A DNA stretch of 64,000 nt, from the NCBI GenBank assembly GCA_947167635.1, contig CAMVIT010000006.1, forward strand, positions 9,664 to 73,663, written 5' to 3'. Below, piece by piece: positions 61,695 to 64,000 of the stretch; the stretch's first letter is position 1; each line of letters starts with the position of its first letter. Below the pieces are notes generated by a model. The model was given only the letters and a program-made list of their open reading frames with translations, was not told the origin of the DNA and did not search any database. The stretch comes from F23-D06 sp947167635. GTDB lineage: Bacteria; Bacteroidota; Bacteroidia; Bacteroidales; WCHB1-69. A program made the position numbers and the translations under genes.

Positions 61695-62537
61695 TCACAT
61701 AAAATAATACATCGGCATCTGGTATCGGCAGCGCACAGGGCGGCCGTCCTTGAGGGCGGGATTCCAGCGTGGCATCTCGCTTACGATTTGCATGGCTTGC
61801 TCGTTGAGGGCGGGAAATAAAGGCACCTTGATTTCAGGTGAGGTCACGCTGCCGTCGGCCTCTATTGTGAACTCCATTAGCACCACACCAATGACGTTCG
61901 ATTGCCCCACCACGGAGTAGTCCATACGCTGCGCTAAGTAATCGTACAGACCGTTCATACCGCCGGGGAAAGTCGGAGCCACATCAAAGTCGCTGCCCTC
62001 GCAGGGGTGAGTGAAATAGGCGGTCTCAATTACCATTTTACTTACTGGCCTTTGCTGGATCATTTCGATGATGACGCTGGATTTGAAGGATATATCGGTC
62101 TCCGATCGATATATACGCTGGCAGCTGTCGCGCTGGATGTCTTTAAACAAGGGGTTTGCCGTGCTGTGTGGGATGATTTCGTTAAGATATAGTTGACCAA
62201 AGACGGTGTCAACATACGTAAAATATTCGGCCAATCTTTTGGCTTGGTAGGTGGTATATGTCAGATTCTGTTCCTCGTCGCAGGTGCAAGTGTACAGCAA
62301 GAAGTTGCATTTGTATCCTGGATGCGAAGCGATGAATTGTTTGATAGGATCCAGGTAACGTGGCATTTGTTTTTCGTACAGTCTTCCGTTCATATTCCAC
62401 GGCAAACAATCTATCACGAACCGCGTGGAATCCTTCAGATAACCCTGATGGAACGGAATCCCGACATAGTAGCGCCGCTGGGCGGTTGCATTAAGCAGCG
62501 TGAAGAGGGCAAGAAGTATCAAAAGGGGTCTTTTCAT
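61695..62537 (-). CDS. Secreted protein with TonB C-terminal domain
   Basis: The 280-residue product has a signal peptide (MKRPLLILLALFTLLNATAQ) and a C-terminal TonB-like domain (FPGGMNGLYDYLAQRM, GVVLMEFTIEADGSVTSPEI, PRWNPALKDGRPVRCRY). Unlike energy-transducing TonB it lacks an N-terminal anchor and proline-rich spacer. Such secreted TonB-C proteins are common in Bacteroidota; the role is unknown. The start at 62537 puts the signal peptide first; an ATG four codons earlier is possible. Confidence 0.75.
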   Translation of the reverse strand: MKRPLLILLALFTLLNATAQRRYYVGIPFHQGYLKDSTRFVIDCLPWNMNGRLYEKQMPRYLDPIKQFIASHPGYKCNFLLYTCTCDEEQNLTYTTYQAKRLAEYFTYVDTVFGQLYLNEIIPHSTANPLFKDIQRDSCQRIYRSETDISFKSSVIIEMIQQRPVSKMVIETAYFTHPCEGSDFDVAPTFPGGMNGLYDYLAQRMDYSVVGQSNVIGVVLMEFTIEADGSVTSPEIKVPLFPALNEQAMQIVSEMPRWNPALKDGRPVRCRYQMPMYYFM

Positions 62538-62555
62538 CGTAATGCACAAAAAATC

Positions 62556-63731
62556 CTATTGCTCCGTGAACACCAGATAGTACGCGTCGGCGGGGTTGCC
62601 GACACCTACACTGGGCGTGTAGAGGTACACCGCAACCTTTTTGGAGGTGTTGCCGAAATAATGCCTGAACTCCTTCTGGCGGGAGAGTGTGTGCCAAATA
62701 CGTTGCAGCTCGGTATCGTCGGATACGGTCGTGTAATGCCCCTCTTCGTTGATGAAGGCAATTCGACTTTGGCCGGGATAGGGGAGAACGTTGCTCAACC
62801 GCTGTCCGGCACGGAATGATTCGGGGAAATTGAGTTCGCCGCAACCCGACCAGATGATAGTGCCATCCATCAACAGGTTGTTGGTGTTGCGGTAGAATAG
62901 TTTTATATAGCCGAAATCACCAGGAGATTGATAATCTGCCACAAACGGGATCTCACGGCCAGAGTTCAGCTTGTCGGTGACATTGAGCGCGTAAAAACCC
63001 TTGTGCCGGAAAGTCAGGTAGTCCACTTTGGAAATCAGTATGTGTTTTTGCAAATCTGTGGGTCTAAGGTCGCTTTCGGTGAAGTCGTCTGCGGGTTGGC
63101 CGACACGCTGGTTGATGATCTGCATAAAAACGCCATTAAGGCCGGGCATCATATCCAGATAGTACTGGTTGGCGTAGATGTCGTTTCCGTAGAATGAGGC
63201 CGACATTCCATCGGCAGGAGGTACGATTGCGAGGTCGGCCAATAATTCTTCAGGAGTGTTGAAGTGTTGATACCCGTTGCCCCAGCCGGTACTGAGAGAA
63301 AAGGAAGTCCTGACCAGTTTGGTGTACGCCACCGAATTCCGTATCTCTTGCATCCATCGCGTGAAACCTTGTTTCAAAACATCAAAGGCGCTGTCTCGCA
63401 AGGTCATTGCCACATTGCCTGGGGCATAGATCTCAGCTTCCTTGGTGATGCCATTCTCCGTTTTCACAAATTTGTTGCCTTCAGTGTGTGAGAAGCCGTG
63501 ATTTGTCAACAGAGCCGTGGCTTCAGATTGTGTTTTTCCAATGCAGGCCTTGAGCAGGGTGAAGTCGTTGGTGATGGGCTCTTGAACTTCAGGGGTGTAT
63601 TCAATGGGAGTCAGCCCCGTGTGCGTTGGATGTGAGGGCTCTATGGGGTCGATAATGCATCCGGCAAAGCCGAACATCAGAAACAACCAGACAAGGACGG
63701 GCGAAAATTGTTTGAGGGCGCTTTTTTTCAT
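62556..63731 (-). CDS. Lipoprotein of unknown function
   Basis: The 391-residue product has a lipoprotein signal peptide ending in FGFAGC. No known domain is recognised; SEATALLTNHGFSHTEGN is PASTA-like only in outline. A region with PADAYYLVFTEQ ends the chain. It precedes the TonB-C gene by 18 bp, so both are likely co-transcribed from the box at 63761. Confidence 0.65.
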   Translation of the reverse strand: MKKSALKQFSPVLVWLFLMFGFAGCIIDPIEPSHPTHTGLTPIEYTPEVQEPITNDFTLLKACIGKTQSEATALLTNHGFSHTEGNKFVKTENGITKEAEIYAPGNVAMTLRDSAFDVLKQGFTRWMQEIRNSVAYTKLVRTSFSLSTGWGNGYQHFNTPEELLADLAIVPPADGMSASFYGNDIYANQYYLDMMPGLNGVFMQIINQRVGQPADDFTESDLRPTDLQKHILISKVDYLTFRHKGFYALNVTDKLNSGREIPFVADYQSPGDFGYIKLFYRNTNNLLMDGTIIWSGCGELNFPESFRAGQRLSNVLPYPGQSRIAFINEEGHYTTVSDDTELQRIWHTLSRQKEFRHYFGNTSKKVAVYLYTPSVGVGNPADAYYLVFTEQ

Positions 63732-63760
63732 GATTGCTCGTTTAGGTGATGAGGACGCTG

Positions 63761-63768
63761 CAAAGATA
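63761..63768 (-). promoter_or_regulatory. -7 promoter box for lipoprotein gene
   Basis: TATCTTTG matches TAnnTTTG, 29 nt upstream of the ATG at 63731. Confidence 0.72.
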
Positions 63769-63808
63769 AATATTTTTTTTCACCCCAGTTAAATTATCGA
63801 AAAAAATG

Positions 63809-64000
63809 GAAATTATCTACCTGATGGCACAAATCAGGGCTTTTGCATTTTTTTTTTTTGATTTGGGCGTGCCGGCGCGGCGGCGGGAGTTACGTCACAT
63901 CCGCATTCGCAATCCAATGCCGCCGCGCCGTCGGGCTTTCCGCTGCAATGATTTTGGTTTAAAACCCACCACCATTCCGCGAGACGCGAAGCGTCAAGCG
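63809..64000. repeat. Dispersed structured repeat, copy 3 (cut by window end)
   Basis: The first 192 bp of the element seen at 11216 and 23983. It has the CTGATGGCACAAATCAGGGC start, a long T run, the 12-bp GC inverted repeat, AATGATTTTGG and GGTTTAAAACC. The right half lies outside the window. Confidence 0.85.

Overview
The window looks like chromosomal DNA of a Bacteroidales-type Bacteroidota. Three things point there. Almost every gene start follows a TAnnTTTG -7 promoter box, and Shine-Dalgarno sequences are rare. Cell-surface proteins end in type IX secretion (T9SS) type A and type B sorting domains. Several families are typical of the phylum: serine palmitoyltransferase, DUF4230, DUF3822, DUF4301, DUF6427, and TlpA-like proteins. 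G+C is around 50% in most genes. The helicase gene at 53-58 kb and the RHS island at 25-28 kb are clearly more AT-rich.

Layout. 1-6.1 kb: the 5' part of hemW, then a co-directional minus-strand run of glmM-like mutase, two thioredoxin-fold envelope proteins and serine palmitoyltransferase, closed by a terminator. 6.2-11.1 kb: a lipoprotein, a PKD lipoprotein interrupted by a stop codon, an orphan CARF-nuclease (Card1/Can2 type) and a DUF4139 protein. 11.2-20.2 kb: the first copy of a structured dispersed repeat, aminopeptidase P, a P-loop protein, an AAA-ATPase/PD-(D/E)XK protein and a 1492-residue T9SS type B surface protein. 20.2-23.6 kb: two DUF4230 genes, pdxJ and queA. 23.7-25.1 kb: tRNA-Pro, tRNA-Arg, repeat copy 2, small palindromes and a tandem repeat. 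25.0-29.1 kb: a minus-strand RHS polymorphic-toxin island. 29.2-36.6 kb: DUF4301, DUF2461, tlyA-type methyltransferase, flippase and leuS. 36.6-43.2 kb: one 2182-residue repeat protein with a T9SS type A tail. 43.4-53.1 kb: compact housekeeping genes (rnhB, def, ruvX, tRNA-Val, pth, rsmD, dNK, folK, gmhB-like, lauroyl acyltransferase-like). 53.3-59.1 kb: a giant exonuclease-RecQ-UvrD fusion, a REP-associated-type transposase and a cluster of palindromes. 59.1-64 kb: an alpha-L-fucosidase, a TIGR04076 protein, a TonB-C protein, a lipoprotein and repeat copy 3, cut by the window end.

The accessory parts are the most interesting. The RHS island reads as serial toxin-immunity cassettes: RHS tip plus GH19 lysozyme-like toxin, a secreted 119-aa partner, a second RHS tip plus HExxH metallopeptidase toxin, two secreted partners, then a third RHS tip that has lost its toxin. 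A peptidoglycan-cutting toxin paired with an exported partner is a consistent immunity logic. The dispersed repeat (copies at 11.2, 24.0 and 63.8 kb) carries paired compensatory base changes, so a fold is probably conserved. Six palindromes with unrelated stems share a GGA/TCC triloop, and four of them lie next to the REP-associated-type transposase. No CRISPR array, cas genes, rRNA operon or prophage is visible.
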